Below are positions 32,581 to 44,696 of a stretch of DNA of 64,000 bases, in pieces. The stretch's first letter is position 1. The number at the start of each line of letters is the position of its first letter. A program made the translations under genes and the position numbers. Source of the stretch: Oxytricha trifallax (lineage: Eukaryota > Ciliophora > Spirotrichea > Sporadotrichida > Oxytrichidae). Location of the stretch: positions 186,001-250,000 of the forward strand of contig ARYC01000056.1 of assembly GCA_000711775.1 (NCBI GenBank), written 5' to 3'. The notes under the pieces were generated by a model that had not been told where the DNA came from, ran no database searches, and was given only the letters and a program-made list of their open reading frames with translations.

Positions 32581-33135
32581 TTTTATAGTAAATGATAGGT
32601 ATTAATGATAGAATATAATTCACTTCCTAAATACTTGCAATTAAAGAATTAGTTTAATTTTTTTTTGCTATATTTCTATTATAATTATCATGTATAATTA
32701 ATTACATGAGCGAAATATGCGTACACTAGAGTAATTCAACAAAGAATTTTTAGATAATAGTATATTTGTAATTGCTGACATCAATTAATATAACGGAGAT
32801 TATAATAAATGCAGTATATTTCCTTCAAATTAAGGAAGTTACCTTTGACCAGTCTAGAAAATATGGTGCTTGTTAGATAGTAAATTTAATTTTGCTGAGA
32901 AAATTAATTTTTTATAATTTTTAACACTCTTAGATGCGGAGTAAAATATAAAGAAATTATAAAGTCCAATTTATTTAGAAACAGTACCATATTGTTTATG
33001 TTTTAGCAAGTTAACTTCAACTAATTTAAATAATAAGTAATTGAATTGTAATTGAAATTACTTAAACACAAAATTTTATTCAGCCTCAATTTCAGCATCC
33101 TTAAATTGCCTCATAAACTCTAATGAATATACTTG

Positions 33136-33400
33136 ATAGCGAATCAGGACAAGGACCCCGACTGTAGCACTTTGAAACTTGAGACACAAAGTGTAGAGGT
33201 GCGAATCAGGCTGTGGATGCAGTTGCTAGATGCTAAATTCTTCTGTCTTACAAAACTTTTAAGTTAAATGTCTCAAAAATAACTTGCAATCAGCTCTTTT
33301 GAGGGAAACAGTCCTAAGGAGCAAGACCTTATTTTAATTAGCCCCGTAGATGCAATTAATGTGTCTGGCTAAAAAGTCATAGAAAATCCTTAAAGTCTTT
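33136..33400 (+). CDS. Coding island of an unknown gene, GC-richer
   Basis: A plus-strand frame beginning after CTTGATAG: NQDKDPDCSTLKLETQSVEV, RIRLWMQLLDAKFFCLTKLL, then SQMSQKQLAISSFEGNSPKEQ and DLILISPVDAINVSGQKVIE. Marked rise in GC over the flanks. It contains short hairpins that at first suggested an RNA gene (see rejected list), but the open frame with sensible composition favours protein. No family recognised. Confidence 0.4.
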
Positions 33401-33419
33401 TTAGTTATCTAATTCTTTT

Positions 33420-34430
33420 AAAAATTTTATAAACACGGTATAAATACATGATTAAAGAAATTATTATATTAAAAGTCTAGGATTTTTATCTCTAGATTTC
33501 TAATATCTCTTTTTATCTAAGTGATTCATTAATTACAAAATCAACTTTAGATTTAAATTTATCAAGTAAATTATAATTTTACAATATTAGATTTATATAT
33601 AATAGTAGGGAATTAAGGAAGTTTGAAATTTACTTTTTAAAAATAAATAATGAATTAAAATTTATTACTTTTGTTTAAATGATAATCTTCTTTTTTAACC
33701 AAATCAATTTTATTATCATAGATAGTTTTAAAAATAAGGAAATATTTGAATACTTTTATAAGTTTCAAGGTTATGATTTTTAGCTATTCTTAAATTTACT
33801 CGCGTTTTTATCTTTATATCATAAGGGGATGGATAATTTTTCCTTCATTAAAAACCTTTAAAATATATTTTAATATTTGTAAATGAATAATAATATAACA
33901 AACTAAATTAATTCTTGCTATACAAACAAAATTAACAGAAATTTAATTTTAGTAACTATGGTATTAATTTTACTTGAAGTATATGGAAAATTTTTTAAAG
34001 CTAACAAGTTAATTAATTTTGATTTTTATAATTTAATTGAGGATTTCAGTTACTTAGTTTTATAATTAAAATAATAAAACTAAAGTTTATTTTTTTAAAT
34101 AGTTCTAATTAATAAATAAAAAATTTTTAAGAATATCTTTATTTATTCCATTAGTTAAGAATTGAAATAAAAAATTTACTATTGCATCTTTTCAGCCTAT
34201 TTTTTTAATCAAAATTGATGTTCCAATTCCTTTATAAAATTCAGTTGCTAAAGATTTTCAAACTTTCTTTTTAATACCTCTTTGTATATCTTTATCGAAA
34301 GCGAAGTTATACAGAATATTATTTAAGGATTCTAGAAATTAAAGTTTCATAATCATTTTAAATTCCTTATATTTACTCATAAATATTTCTCTCTTTATAA
34401 TAATAATAAATTATTCATAAACTATTATAA
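33420..34430. other. AT-rich DNA, nothing recognised
   Basis: About 1 kb of very AT-rich sequence. Open frames exist in the ciliate code but have no protein character. Confidence 0.5.
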
Positions 34431-34439
34431 TATGTTTTT

Positions 34440-34897
34440 GGATATTGATTATCAAGGTATGTTTCAAATTTTATTGTACTTAAATCAACTAAACTTTAAG
34501 TGTTAGAATTTGTGGATTGTTACAAACTTCTAAGTGACAATGAACTTTTATTTGTCACTTGATTTCTAATTGAAGTTATTAATTAGTTACTATATTCATT
34601 TTTATTACTAGTGACATTTGAGATTGTATCATGATTAGATTGGTATTGTTTCTGAATTTTCTCAAGATCTTCATTTATATCAGTTTTGATCTTTCGCATC
34701 AATCATTTTTGGTAAATTTCCCTTGTAGAAATAGTTTTCAATTTCTATGGGTCTAATTTCTTGGTAATGTGATCAACTTTGTATTACCTTAAGTTAAAGT
34801 ATTCGTCATTCGTCTTTTTCACTGGAATCTTTGTGTATTTTTAAGCTAATTCTCTTCTGCTGATTAATACTTACTCTTAATTTTTCTATGAACCCAT
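34440..34897 (-). CDS. Possible small minus-strand gene or gene segment
   Basis: ATG 34897 (MGSQKNQEQVLISRRELAQK) followed by YTKIPVKKTNDEYFNLRQYK and VDHITKKLDPQKLKTIS reaches TGA at 34703-34705. Right after it, in the same frame, the sequence remains protein-like (MRKIKTDINEDLEKIQKQYQ, NEYSNQLITSIRNQV). Either two small segments abut or the TGA lies in an unresolved intron or eliminated segment. Not recognised. Confidence 0.35.
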
Positions 34898-35342
34898 ATT
34901 TTATTAAATTTTAAAGTTCATTGTTGAAGAAACTGCACTATTTCCACTTACAGACCGTCGAGATTGTTAATTAGTTTAGTTAGATTTTGGTTTTAAACTA
35001 TCTAAATTCAAGTGGTTTACGTTTTAAATTTGCAGCAGATTTAATGTTTAAGATTGCACAGGTTTATCATAAGTCTATATAGAGATTATTGAATTTGTTT
35101 TTGACATGGAATTTAAATTGCATGGGTAAGGTTTTTAAGGCAAATTCATTGTTAAATCGAGTTAAAATAAGTTATTCAAATTATTATTTAATACATGTTT
35201 AACTTATTTAATTCGAAATATATTTTATTCTTATACATTCATTTCAGTAATTACTTAATTTCTTTTTCATTTCTGACATGATAGTCATAGATTTTTAAAA
35301 AAATATAGATTATAAATTTAAATTATATAAAATCAAATAGAG

Positions 35343-37650
35343 ATGGAATCGAATTCACAGTAACAATTGAAGATGAATTCAAGCAAATCTATTATGAACA
35401 GTTCAATAAAGCATTAAGTTAGAAAAAATAGGGTGTATTAGGAATAATTTGATAATAATACTAATTATTCAAAATTAAATTATAAAATAAAAATATTTTT
35501 TATACCTTCTCATAAATAGATCGAAAGACAACTTAAATCCATCAAGGCTAACTCTAAACGAGGACATTTCTTAACATCTGCAAGATAATTTAAGTATGCC
35601 TTCAGAAACTTTGATCATTCCAAATTCCACTTAGTCCAGATTCAGAGCAGACTTAGAGTAGATTTAGTAAAAATCTCAGCTTTTAGAGAAAATAATAGGC
35701 AAAAAGAAAGTTAGTCAAAGCAAACCAGTATTAGGCTCAGTGGAATTAAAAGGGAGTAACTAGCTTTTAAACATTAAAACTTCACTGCCATTCAATATTT
35801 GTGAGATTTTGTATCAATTTAATATTTTGATTGATTTTAATTTTTAATTTTATTATATTAAATTGAAAGACGAGTAGTCAAGAAATAACATGCTAGAACT
35901 TAACAAATTAAGTAGCAATATTTTCTCTTCAGATATGGATAAGATGAGTTTAATTCCTTAAATTATAGATGAGTTACAAATTAAAACAATTAATTAAGAG
36001 AGAAGTGATTAAAGAAATAAAACCATTTCCTTTGATGATAAAATTAAAAGAAAAGATAAGAAAGTTAAGTCAGATACAATAAACTATAAATATTTCTAAT
36101 AGATAATTATGTGTATTATAGTAGGTCTAGGATTTAATATAAGTAGATTAGACCTCAGTTACTGACTTTAGATTCATTTGAAAACTCAATACCAAATTAA
36201 AATCAAATACCTGAAATTGTAACTTCCAGTAGAAACAACCCAAATCTACAAATTAATTCTCATAAGCACCACAAGAGATTCATTAGCTTAGAAAATAATG
36301 CAACTTAACTTAGAACAACAAAAAATGCAACAACTACGAGTAATGACTATGATGACCAGTTACATTTTCAAACAGTTGATTATAGGAGCAATAGATCCAG
36401 AGAGAAAAACAATGGATCTATAAAATTGCCTTAAATGAACATATAACTCTAAGATAAGCCACTGCAACTATTATAAGACTCTACTCTCTAGAATATCAGA
36501 ATTAAATCTTTAACAACAAGAAACCAAAATAATATTAACAATACGACCATGATGGAAACCTCCCAAGATTAAAGTCAGCACACACAAACTTAAAATTTCG
36601 AAGACCTCTCAACTTATAATAAAATGCACTTTAAGGATATGCGAAGAGAAAAGAATGCAACTTAAATCTGGCAGAATAAATTGGTCGATGAAAACTTCAG
36701 AGATCTATCAATTTCATTGAACAAGTACCTTAAGGACAAAATGAATAATAACTCAGTTACTAACAGAGAGCAGAAAGAATAAAGGAGAACAGTAAGAAAT
36801 ACTTATTAACTAGACAAGTTAAGGTAGTAATCTCTTTCAACTACTTAAAGAGATACTACAGATTAAAGTTTTAATAAAAGCAGTAATGAGGTCAGACCAA
36901 GAAGCTTGATTAAAATCCCAAAAGATATCATTTTGTATCAAATCTCAAAGAAAACTAATAGAGATGTAGTCAAAGAAGTCTTAAATCATTCTTTAGCAAA
37001 CAATTAACAGTCAAATTTGAAACCAAAGCAATAGTAAAGCTACTTAGACTTTCTTGAAAAAGGTGTAATAGAGTAAGATTCAAGGTAAAGTAGTTTAAAA
37101 GAGCAATAAGAAGAAATTAAAACTGATTATAAGGAAGTGCTTTCAAATCTAACAACTAAAAGATTGGATCAGTCAAGAAACTAAATTCCTAATAAAAGTA
37201 CCCTGAATAGAGCTGGAAATGATGAAAGTAAATTAAGTTATCATGATTAAGTAATGGGCTTTCACATTACTGATTTACTTGAGTCAACCTTTAAAGATGG
37301 CCCCAATTCAGATAGTAAGTATTTTCTTAGAAACTTAACTTTAATTATAGAAAACAATCAAATCATCTAGTATCATAATATAATTAAAATATATTTCTTT
37401 TAATTATTTGTTATACTACAAAAGGACCGTAAAATTCAATGGTGATTTGGATAAAAACAAGGAGATTATGATTAAAAACTACAGATTACATGTTGTATCA
37501 GACGAGAGCGATATTTCATAATATCAGAGACAAATTTTAGGTGTAAATGCAGGAACTTCTATATATGTGAGCAATTCAATCATTCAGCCAGAGACTTTCA
37601 AGTTTTCTACTAAGATAAGCAATTAAATACCATAAAATTTAATTTTAAAC
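35343..37650 (+). CDS. Asn/Ser/Gln-rich region, probable dynein N-terminal extension (block A) or separate gene
   Basis: From ATG 35343 (MESNSQQQLKMNSS) long plus-strand coding stretches run with short AT-rich interruptions (about 35430-35520, 35800-35870, 36095-36140, 37320-37420). They are mostly polar and disordered: SRLTLNEDISQHLQDNLSMP, LLEKIIGKKKVSQSKPVLGS, MLELNKLSSNIFSSDMDKMS, KTNRDVVKEVLNHSLANN, VMGFHITDLLESTFKDGP. The end is more folded (NGDLDKNKEIMIKNYRLHVV). It lies directly upstream of recognisable dynein tail on the same strand, which favours one gene, but nothing in this part itself identifies dynein. Confidence 0.45.
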
Positions 37651-37829
37651 CCAAATTAACCAAAAAAAAATAATTTATAATAGTATAAAGTTCATTAATT
37701 TAACATATAATTAATTATATAATTTGATTTATATTTATTATACTTATGCAATAAAATGAATTTAAAAATAATTTTTTTTTAAAAAGGTATCATCCCAATC
37801 TTTATTCTTTTTTATGTATTTTACAAGAA

Positions 37830-39040
37830 TTTTCAGCCTAAAATACGAAACAAAGAAAGGAAAGTACAAAAATTAACGAAGAGTAGGCTTTAAACACTTT
37901 TATGACCCAATTTAATATGAATTTCAACTCTGAAGATCTCAGAGAAATTTAAATGCTAGAAAACTAGTATTTTGATCATGAGACTTCTATGATAATTGCA
38001 GAGGATGAATTTGAAAGAGACAGCATAGAGGATTCAAATTACTAATAGTAAATAATACAGACATTTTAAAAGAATTTGCAAAAATGGTTTAATAATGGGA
38101 ATGATTAAGCCAAAGAAATAAGTACTAAAACTAGTCCTCTTAAAAAGAAAGGTTTAACAAAAGCTGAATAAAATCAGTATTCTCCAAGGATTAGAGATAT
38201 TTAAAACAGCATGCTTAAGAATAAAGATGGAAATATCGAGAACTAGTTCTTGATTCCTCAGTCAGACTATGTTCCAAACTCATATTTACAATACGATTCC
38301 ATGCAAATGACAAAGGTGAACTAATCAATTGGGGAATAGTACCAAGATTTTATTAAATCAACAATGTCTGTGAATGTTATTTCGCACAAAAATCAATCAA
38401 AAACCTAAAATTTGCAAACCTTAAATTTCTTGGACTGTAAGAAAGCAATTAACAGTATAAACAAAGAACTATCACACCTTGATGATTTAGTGTTTCGTGC
38501 TGAAAATTTTTCGCCTGAATTATTTGTAAACTTCAGTAAATGGATAGATACACTTGTTTCAGATGTCAAGAAATGGCAGATGCTCTAAAGTAAAAATATC
38601 AAGACAAGAAATATAATGGCAGAAACTGAATATTTCTAGACAGATGGCACCTCCAATGTTATTGACGTCAAAATCATTGATTATGACCCCTAATCTGCTA
38701 AATTTCTAGTTTAAAACGAGAAACTTAATGTTAAAACTTGGAGGTCAAGGCTTTTTATGAAATTAAAGAATGAATCTTAGCAAGTAGTTCAAAAACTAAG
38801 GGACAAAGTTATTAAGTATATGCAACAAACTAAAGAGTTCTTAAGAGTTCATAAAATCATATTGGAATAGCTTTGCGTGAAATATGATTACGTTAAAATG
38901 CCGGATTAATTTAGGAATAATATTAAGAAAATGATGAAGGTTGATTAAGACAAGTGTAATAGAGATACTTTAACAAAATTAATGTACTCACCAATTATTT
39001 TTCAGGCTTATTTTTTAATATGCAATTTTTCAATTTTTAA
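37830..39040 (+). CDS. Dynein heavy chain N-terminal tail segment (block A)
   Basis: Continuous plus-strand frame with many TAA/TAG codons. It includes LSHLDDLVFRAENFSPELFV, NFSKWIDTLVSDVKKWQML, NVIDVKIIDYDPQSAKFLVQ, KTWRSRLFMKLKNESQQVVQ and VHKIILEQLCVKYDYV. The pattern 'DYDPxxxxFLV ... W.SRL...F' followed by a long helix resembles the N-terminal region of single-headed inner-arm dyneins (DNAH1/3/7/12 group). Recognition is by pattern only; identity in this region is usually low. Confidence 0.6.
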
Positions 39041-39344
39041 CAGTTCAAACTAAAGCTTAAAATTTGTTTGATAAATTTTCTTATCATCATTAATATTATT
39101 CTTATTATATAAGATATTCTTTAAGATAAATAATTTTTTTAATTAATAATAAAAAAATTCTTAAAAAAATAATACATTTTTAAATTATTTTAGATATTTC
39201 TATCGATATCTTATATTTTATATGTATGATGGATGAGATTTGGGAATGCCAAATTAATTGTTTAAGTTGAGGCTTTATTTGTGTTCTCTATCTTTAAATC
39301 TATACTTTCTTCATAAATCAATGATCCCAATATTATAAATAAAA

Positions 39345-40030
39345 ATGATTAAGCAAATCCTTATAAATTTTACCATTAAAGTATATTTTCTATATCAATA
39401 TTAGATCTATGCTATTGAAAAGAAAAATTAACCTTGATTCTGAAGCAATATTTGGCAATTTTACTTTATTAAGACTCCTTAATTATCAAGTAAAGGCATC
39501 AAAATGATGATGAGCCATATTTTTATATCTGTAATAATTTACTTTAGATAAATTGATTTAAAAATATTATCGTTTTTAACGAATATAAAATATATAAAAT
39601 TAAAATTTCTTTGGAACAAGATTATTATGAGGTATAAATTCAAAATAAAAGCGATTATTTTGAAACTTAATTGGGAATTATTATTTGTCAATTTTTTAGA
39701 TTTTCCAATTTCTCCATAAAATATAGATTTAAAATGATTCATTAGAAATCTTCAATAAAATAATCGATTATATATCTATGCCATTGAAATCAGCCAAATA
39801 TTTCCATATATTCCTTAAGTTAAAGATAAGTTTCAATTATAAGGCTTGAAAGATTTCAGCATGAAAGAAACAAAGATAGAGCTTGATAAAAACTCATTAC
39901 TCTTAATGGATAAAAAATATATATAGCTACCTATATTTCTCAATAAAGTGACAAGTGAAACCATAAATATTCACACTCTCTTCAAGTTCCCATTTGACAT
40001 AAATCTCCTGTAGAGTAATGGAGGAGATTC
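39345..40030 (+). CDS. Dynein tail segment with candidate eliminated segment (block A)
   Basis: Reading from ATG 39345-ish, MIKQILINFTIKVYFLYQYQ reaches ATCTATGC at 39405-39412. Skipping to the same 8-mer at 39774-39781 keeps frame: IYAIEISQIFPYIPQVKDKF, then DFSMKETKIELDKNSLLLMD and FKFPFDINLLQSNGG. The 361 bases between lack protein character and would be an unscrambled eliminated segment with pointer ATCTATGC. Assignment to the dynein tail rests on position between recognisable tail segments. Confidence 0.45.
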
Positions 40031-40282
40031 TTTCAAATATTTTTTTAAATAAATTTAGAAAATTTAATCAAAAATAATAAAAAAATTATCACTTTTCTGG
40101 TATTCAAATCCAAAACCTTATGCTAATAATTTTGTTTCTCTTTAGTTTATTTCAAATAATTATCTTAATAAGATCTGACTGGGAAAGTTAATACTTTTCC
40201 CTTGCATCATAAGTATTTTATTATCGCTTAAAAAGTAATATCTGAGCATTTTCATACAGTAGCCAGATATAGATGGTCGGAA

Positions 40283-40486
40283 ATGATTTATCAAGAAGTT
40301 TGGAATTTCGTCAAGGACGATTTCGAATATGAGACTGGAAAGAAAATAGGAGAGGATCAAGTCGACCCTGTACTTAGACGCCTATTTTATCAATTAAAAC
40401 TTTATATGCAAACTGTCCTCTTTGATCATTTCGAGAGGGCATTAGCTGACTTCCTTGAGTTTTTGCTTAGCTTTTTAATGAGAGAT
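40283..40486 (+). CDS. Dynein tail segment, last part of block A
   Basis: MIYQEVWNFVKDDFEYETGK, then DPVLRRLFYQLKLYMQTVLF and DHFERALADFLEFLLSF. This matches the tail region that in inner-arm dyneins reads like 'AATLMSLQLQSLTLKSLQDFTDLL'. The reliable reading ends at the 13-bp pointer TTTAATGAGAGAT (40474-40486). In protein order it continues at 54067. Confidence 0.8.
40474..40486 (+). repeat. Pointer A/B, first copy (TTTAATGAGAGAT)
   Basis: Exact 13-bp match with 54067-54079; the bases outside differ on both sides. Joining here takes the frame from FLLSFLMRD directly into PDFHISQLSQQIQ of block B. Confidence 0.9.
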
Positions 40487-40525
40487 TAAGATTTTTCACA
40501 TAAGATAACTTTTAAAATGAAATTA

Positions 40526-40539
40526 AGTCTTTCATAAAT
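40526..40539 (+). repeat. Pointer C/D, second copy (AGTCTTTCATAAAT)
   Basis: Exact 14-bp match with 54013-54026, flanks differing. It is the start of block D; the 39 bp between 40487 and 40525 would be eliminated. Confidence 0.9.
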
Positions 40540-42093
40540 CAATTTTAGTGGGCTAAAACCTATAATGGACAGAATGCTAAACTAAAGCTAAGAAATGTTT
40601 AGAAAGTCAAAGAAAAATATGAATTTGCACAAGAATCTCTTTTTTGGTCTGGTCTACTTTCATTCAGTACTTGTAGGCAGAAAAAAATACGGTACCCTTG
40701 GCTGGAACGTACCATATGAATTTGACTTTTCTGATTTTGAAATAAGCGCCTCTTAAATGCAATCACAACTGAGAAGAAATATAGTGGATGACGAGACCAA
40801 TCTGAAAATGATGCGATATTTTATTGGAGAAATTAATTATGCTGGAAAGATTCAAAGAAATGAAGATAAGAAGATTCTTGATGCATTAATAAATGACTTG
40901 TTTTCCACTGAAATATCAATATCGTAAACTGAATTAGGTGCAAATATAAGTTAGTCACATTATGGCTTCCCAACTTTAGATTCTTACATATAAGATACAA
41001 ATGAAAGCTTCGAAGAATTTATAAAAACACTTCCTGATAATGATGATGAAGAAATATTTGGATTCAATCACAGCATAAATAGATTACATTAAAAGAAAAT
41101 GATCTTTGAGGTTTTCATGAAAGTTAATGAATTAAACACTAAGAAAAAACTTTTCTAATTTTTACTTATTTATAAAAGAATGTGTCCTACAACAATCCTT
41201 TAGATATAAAAGTGAAAGATTTAAATGATGTTAAAGTAAAAGAAGTTGCTTTAAATATTATGAAAAGCCTTCCTTAATAGTTCTCTTAGGAAATGTTAAA
41301 TTCAAAGTTTCCAATTACATACGAAGATTCTTTCACCTCTCTAATTTAAAAAGAAGTTTTTAAATATAACTGTCTCCTCTAAACTCTAAGAAATCTGATT
41401 TTAGATCTAATTAGCACGATTGATGGGAAGTTAGAATAGACTAAGGAAATGGAAAAACTGTGGCAAGATATACTACTTAATCAGGTTTCGTCTATCTGGT
41501 TGAGCGCATCTTATTCTACTTGCATTACTTCTCTTAGCGATTATCTGATTAATCTTAATGAAAGAATTAGCTTCTTGAAAAATTGGATTGAAAACGGGTA
41601 AGCTCAAGAACCTGTCAGTTTTGACTTTGAGAAAAGTGGTAACTAAAAGAATGGTGGGCTCACATGCTTTTGGTTCCCTGGCTTCTTTGACTAAAGATCT
41701 TTCCTAATTACTTTACTACAAAAGAAAGCAAGATAGGACTAAATCAGTATAGATGAAGTGGAAAACATCTTCGAAGTAATGAAATACAAAGATTCAAAGA
41801 AATGTATAATCAGACATGAAAATACTACTTATCTGAGTGGCTTTTGGTTGGAAGGAGCGAGTTGGGATCTCAAAAAATAAATTCTTGTCGAGTCTACCTC
41901 ATAGGAACTCTACTCTTAATTCCCAATAATAAGAGTTACAACTGTTAACAAAAACAACCTTTTACGTTAAGGGGCTTCAGTTTAAAATGTAGTTGAAAGT
42001 CATGAATATGAATGCCCAGTATTTAAGATTTATTTATATTTTAAAAAAGACAACAATGAGATTATCGAACAATAACTAAATTATAGAGAATGA
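40526..42093 (+). CDS. Dynein heavy chain C-terminus (block D)
   Basis: Encodes the end of the motor: FFGLVYFHSVLVGRKKYGTL then GWNVPYEFDFSDFEIS, YFIGEINYAGKIQ, NDDEEIFGFNHS, SLIQKEVFKYNCLLQTLRNL, VSSIWLSAS, WIENG, LTCFWFPGFFDQRSFLITLL QKKAR, LSGFWLEGASWD, ES..ELYSQFPIIRV and YECPVFKI. These are the AAA6 end and C-terminal domain motifs of dynein heavy chains in order. A 56-base GT-AG intron (41123-41178) joins VFMK to NVSYNNPLDI. TGA 42091-42093 ends the protein. It precedes AAA1 (43.5 kb) on the same strand, which is impossible for a colinear gene and proves the permutation. Confidence 0.92.
41123..41178 (+). other. Intron in dynein block D (56 nt)
   Basis: GTTAATG...TATAAAAG; removal joins ATGAAA to AATGTGTCC in frame and gives the family order FEVFMK-NVSYNNPLDIKVKDL. 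Confidence 0.65.
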
Positions 42094-42245
42094 ACCTTTA
42101 ATGTTTGTCAACTTAAGAACATAAGATAACACATAAAAATGGATTAAAAGATCTGTTGCCTTAGTTTTAGATATAAAATCCTGATATAATATATGATTTA
42201 ATTATTTAAAAATTTATTAAACTTTTTACTATTGATTTGCAAATT

Positions 42246-42260
42246 AGAGAGAAAAATTTC
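42246..42260 (+). repeat. Pointer B/C, second copy (AGAGAGAAAAATTTC)
   Basis: Exact 15-bp match with 58328-58342, flanks differing. It is the start of block C; the join gives [18 protein letters not shown], the conserved dynein KR..FPRFFFLSN motif, split exactly across the two blocks. Confidence 0.95.
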
Positions 42261-42979
42261 CGAGATTATTCTTTTTATCAAACGAAGAAATGATTGAAAT
42301 TTTTGGGAAAAATAATTAATCAACTGAAAATGAAGAATCAAAAATTTAGGCTCACTCATTAACTTACTTGAGTAAGTTATTCGAAGGAGTAGAAAATGTT
42401 AATATTAATTAAGATGAGGAAATTTTTGAACTTATCTCTAAAGAAAACGAGATCCTAAGGCTTATTAAACCTGTAAGTACAGAAAACTCAACCCCTGAAA
42501 AATGGCTTTAAGATTTAGAACGTTAAATGCAAAACTCTCTCAGATTTAACATACTTATGGCTTATGAAACTTTTGAGAAAATAAGATTTGATAAATGGCT
42601 TTAATAATGGCCCAGCTAATGCCTCTATACATCTACTTAAATTTGGTTTTGCAAGCAGATAGATTAAATGTTTGCAAATCATTAAGAAATTTAGAAAAAA
42701 GAGTAATAAAATGGAACACCTTTGCTTTCACAAAGGACTAATTAAAACGAAGAACAATTAGCGAGCGGAAATTAAACTGCTTTACTTTCCCCTAGAGAAC
42801 CAGATTCCCCAACAATCTCAAGAAATATGAACCAAAATAAAAATTAGAAATACTTTAAGGAGAGTGTATTTCTCGAAGATATTGTTGATAAAAGAATTTT
42901 AAAACATGTGTAGAAATAGCTTAATTTCAAATAAAAATAATTTAATAAAGAATTTATTATATATATATATATATATATA

Positions 42980-43042
<63 letters not shown>

Positions 43043-44696
43043 TTTATTCATTATAAAATTAAAGCTTGATAAGTTAGGAGATATTGAGCAAAATTTGTCA
43101 CAAACTTTTAGTTTCTAAATGAAAATGTTCTTAGATAAACTCAAAGATTTAATTTCATAACTTTCCTTAATGACAAAAACCTAACTAGATATAAATTAAA
43201 GGCAAACTGTAATAAATATGATAGCTTTATTCGTTCATTTAAGAGACTAATAACAATCTCTAATTGACAACAAAATAAGCAAGGCTGAAGAATTCCAATG
43301 GCAGATGACTCTAAAATTCTAGTTCAAAAACTTGGTTTAAAATGTAACTATTAAATACATAAAAAATGAAGAAGAAAAAACTGAGAGAATGAAAATTGAT
43401 ACATAAAAGCTTGACATAACCATGCAAGTTTTCAGTTCTTAGCGACTTTATGGCTTTGAATATCTTGGGAATAGTAACAGACTAATTATAACTCCATTAA
43501 CTGAGAGATGCCAAAGAAGTTTGTTAATAGCCTTACACTATTTCTATGGTGGAGCCCCTGAAGGACCTGTGGGTACAGGTAAAACAGAAACAACAAAAGA
43601 TTTAGCAAAATAACTAGCCAAACTTTGTTTTGTACTAAATTGTTCTTCTAATTTTGACTATCAAAGTGTACTCAGATTCTTCAAGGGCATAACTTCAAGT
43701 GGATCTTGGGTATGCTTCGATGAATTTAATCGAATGGACCCACATATCTTGTCAATCATATCTCAAGTCATTATATCGATACAAAGTGCAATCAGAAAAC
43801 AGAGCCCTTCTTTAATGATTGATGAAGCGAAGGTTTAATTGAAATAAGACTGTGCCATATTTATAACTCTCAACCCCTTATATGCTGGAAGAACTGAACT
43901 GCCTTTAAATCTCAAAAACTTATTTAGACCTATTTCCATGGTTGTCCCTGATTATTCTTTGATTACTGAGATTTTATTATTTTGCTCAGGCTTTAAAAAT
44001 GCTTAGAAACTCTCTAAATAATTAGTGAACATTTAAGAATCTACCGATATTTTGATTAACCAAGAAGAATTCAAAAATGATTTTGGCTTAAGATCAATAA
44101 AAGCTATAATCTCATATGCTGAGTTACTTAAGCTCCAGAGTCTAGGTTTAAAGGAAAACGATCTGACTTTCTTAATTGATGACAGCCATTTGCAAAAAAT
44201 ACCGACTAAGAGTTTTGAGGTCATTAGAGATTTCTACTAAAATCAGTAAGTTTAGTACCAGAGAAATAAAGCTAATGAGAGTGAATTGAAAATTTTGGAC
44301 TAATATGAGGATATTAATGAAGATCTAGAAGACAATAATGACTACAGTAGCGATGCTAATTTAATGGGAAGTTCTATAACTCTTAGTTCTGGTTAAGGTA
44401 TGAGAAATAAAAGTAGAGTGAGAAGAAGAGATGGCGTTTTAAATAAAAGAAAAGCCCAAAATCAAATGCTCACCACTGGATTTTTATTTGAGAAAATATA
44501 TGGTTTTGGCACGGATCTGAAAATGATTAACAAAGAAAACTTTTACAAGTAACTTGGAATAGAATTGAAAAATGGGGAGCTTCAGGAAGATGACTTGGAA
44601 GAGTTGATTGTAATGGCAGCTATAAAGGACTACAATAAAACTAAATTATAGAGGGTGAAATTTAAACTCAATGTTAAATTATGCTGAGATAAAAAA
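42246..44696 (+). CDS. Dynein linker end and AAA1 (block C, part 1)
   Basis: Starts with [18 protein letters not shown]-type linker sequence (RFDKWLQQWP-like), then, past an AT microsatellite-containing interruption, the pre-AAA1 helix region ([20 protein letters not shown]). AAA1 follows with P-loop [10 protein letters not shown] (43563-43592), [10 protein letters not shown] (Walker B with Asp-Glu), [19 protein letters not shown] and [15 protein letters not shown]. These are the hallmarks of the main ATPase site of dynein, all intact. It ends toward AAA2 with [12 protein letters not shown], followed by a small interruption (about 44648-44697). Confidence 0.93.
42905..43055 (+). other. Interruption in dynein block C with AT microsatellite
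   Basis: Splits the linker segment ...[16 protein letters not shown] from [18 protein letters not shown]. Contains an (AT)n tract at 42958-43040 with two phase breaks. It is an eliminated segment or intron; no confident pointer was found. Confidence 0.6.

Noticed and set aside
33150-33370. Possible rRNA-like or structured RNA gene: short strings such as GACCCCGACTGTAGC and CAGTCCTAAGG recall large-subunit rRNA, and there are small hairpins.
   Set aside because: The motif order is wrong for LSU rRNA, and the whole stretch is open in one frame with normal protein composition (RIRLWMQLLDAKFFCLTKLL). Kept as a coding island.
42958-43040. AT microsatellite as a replication origin.
   Set aside because: It sits in a coding-gene interruption and simple AT repeats are common here; nothing else supports an origin.
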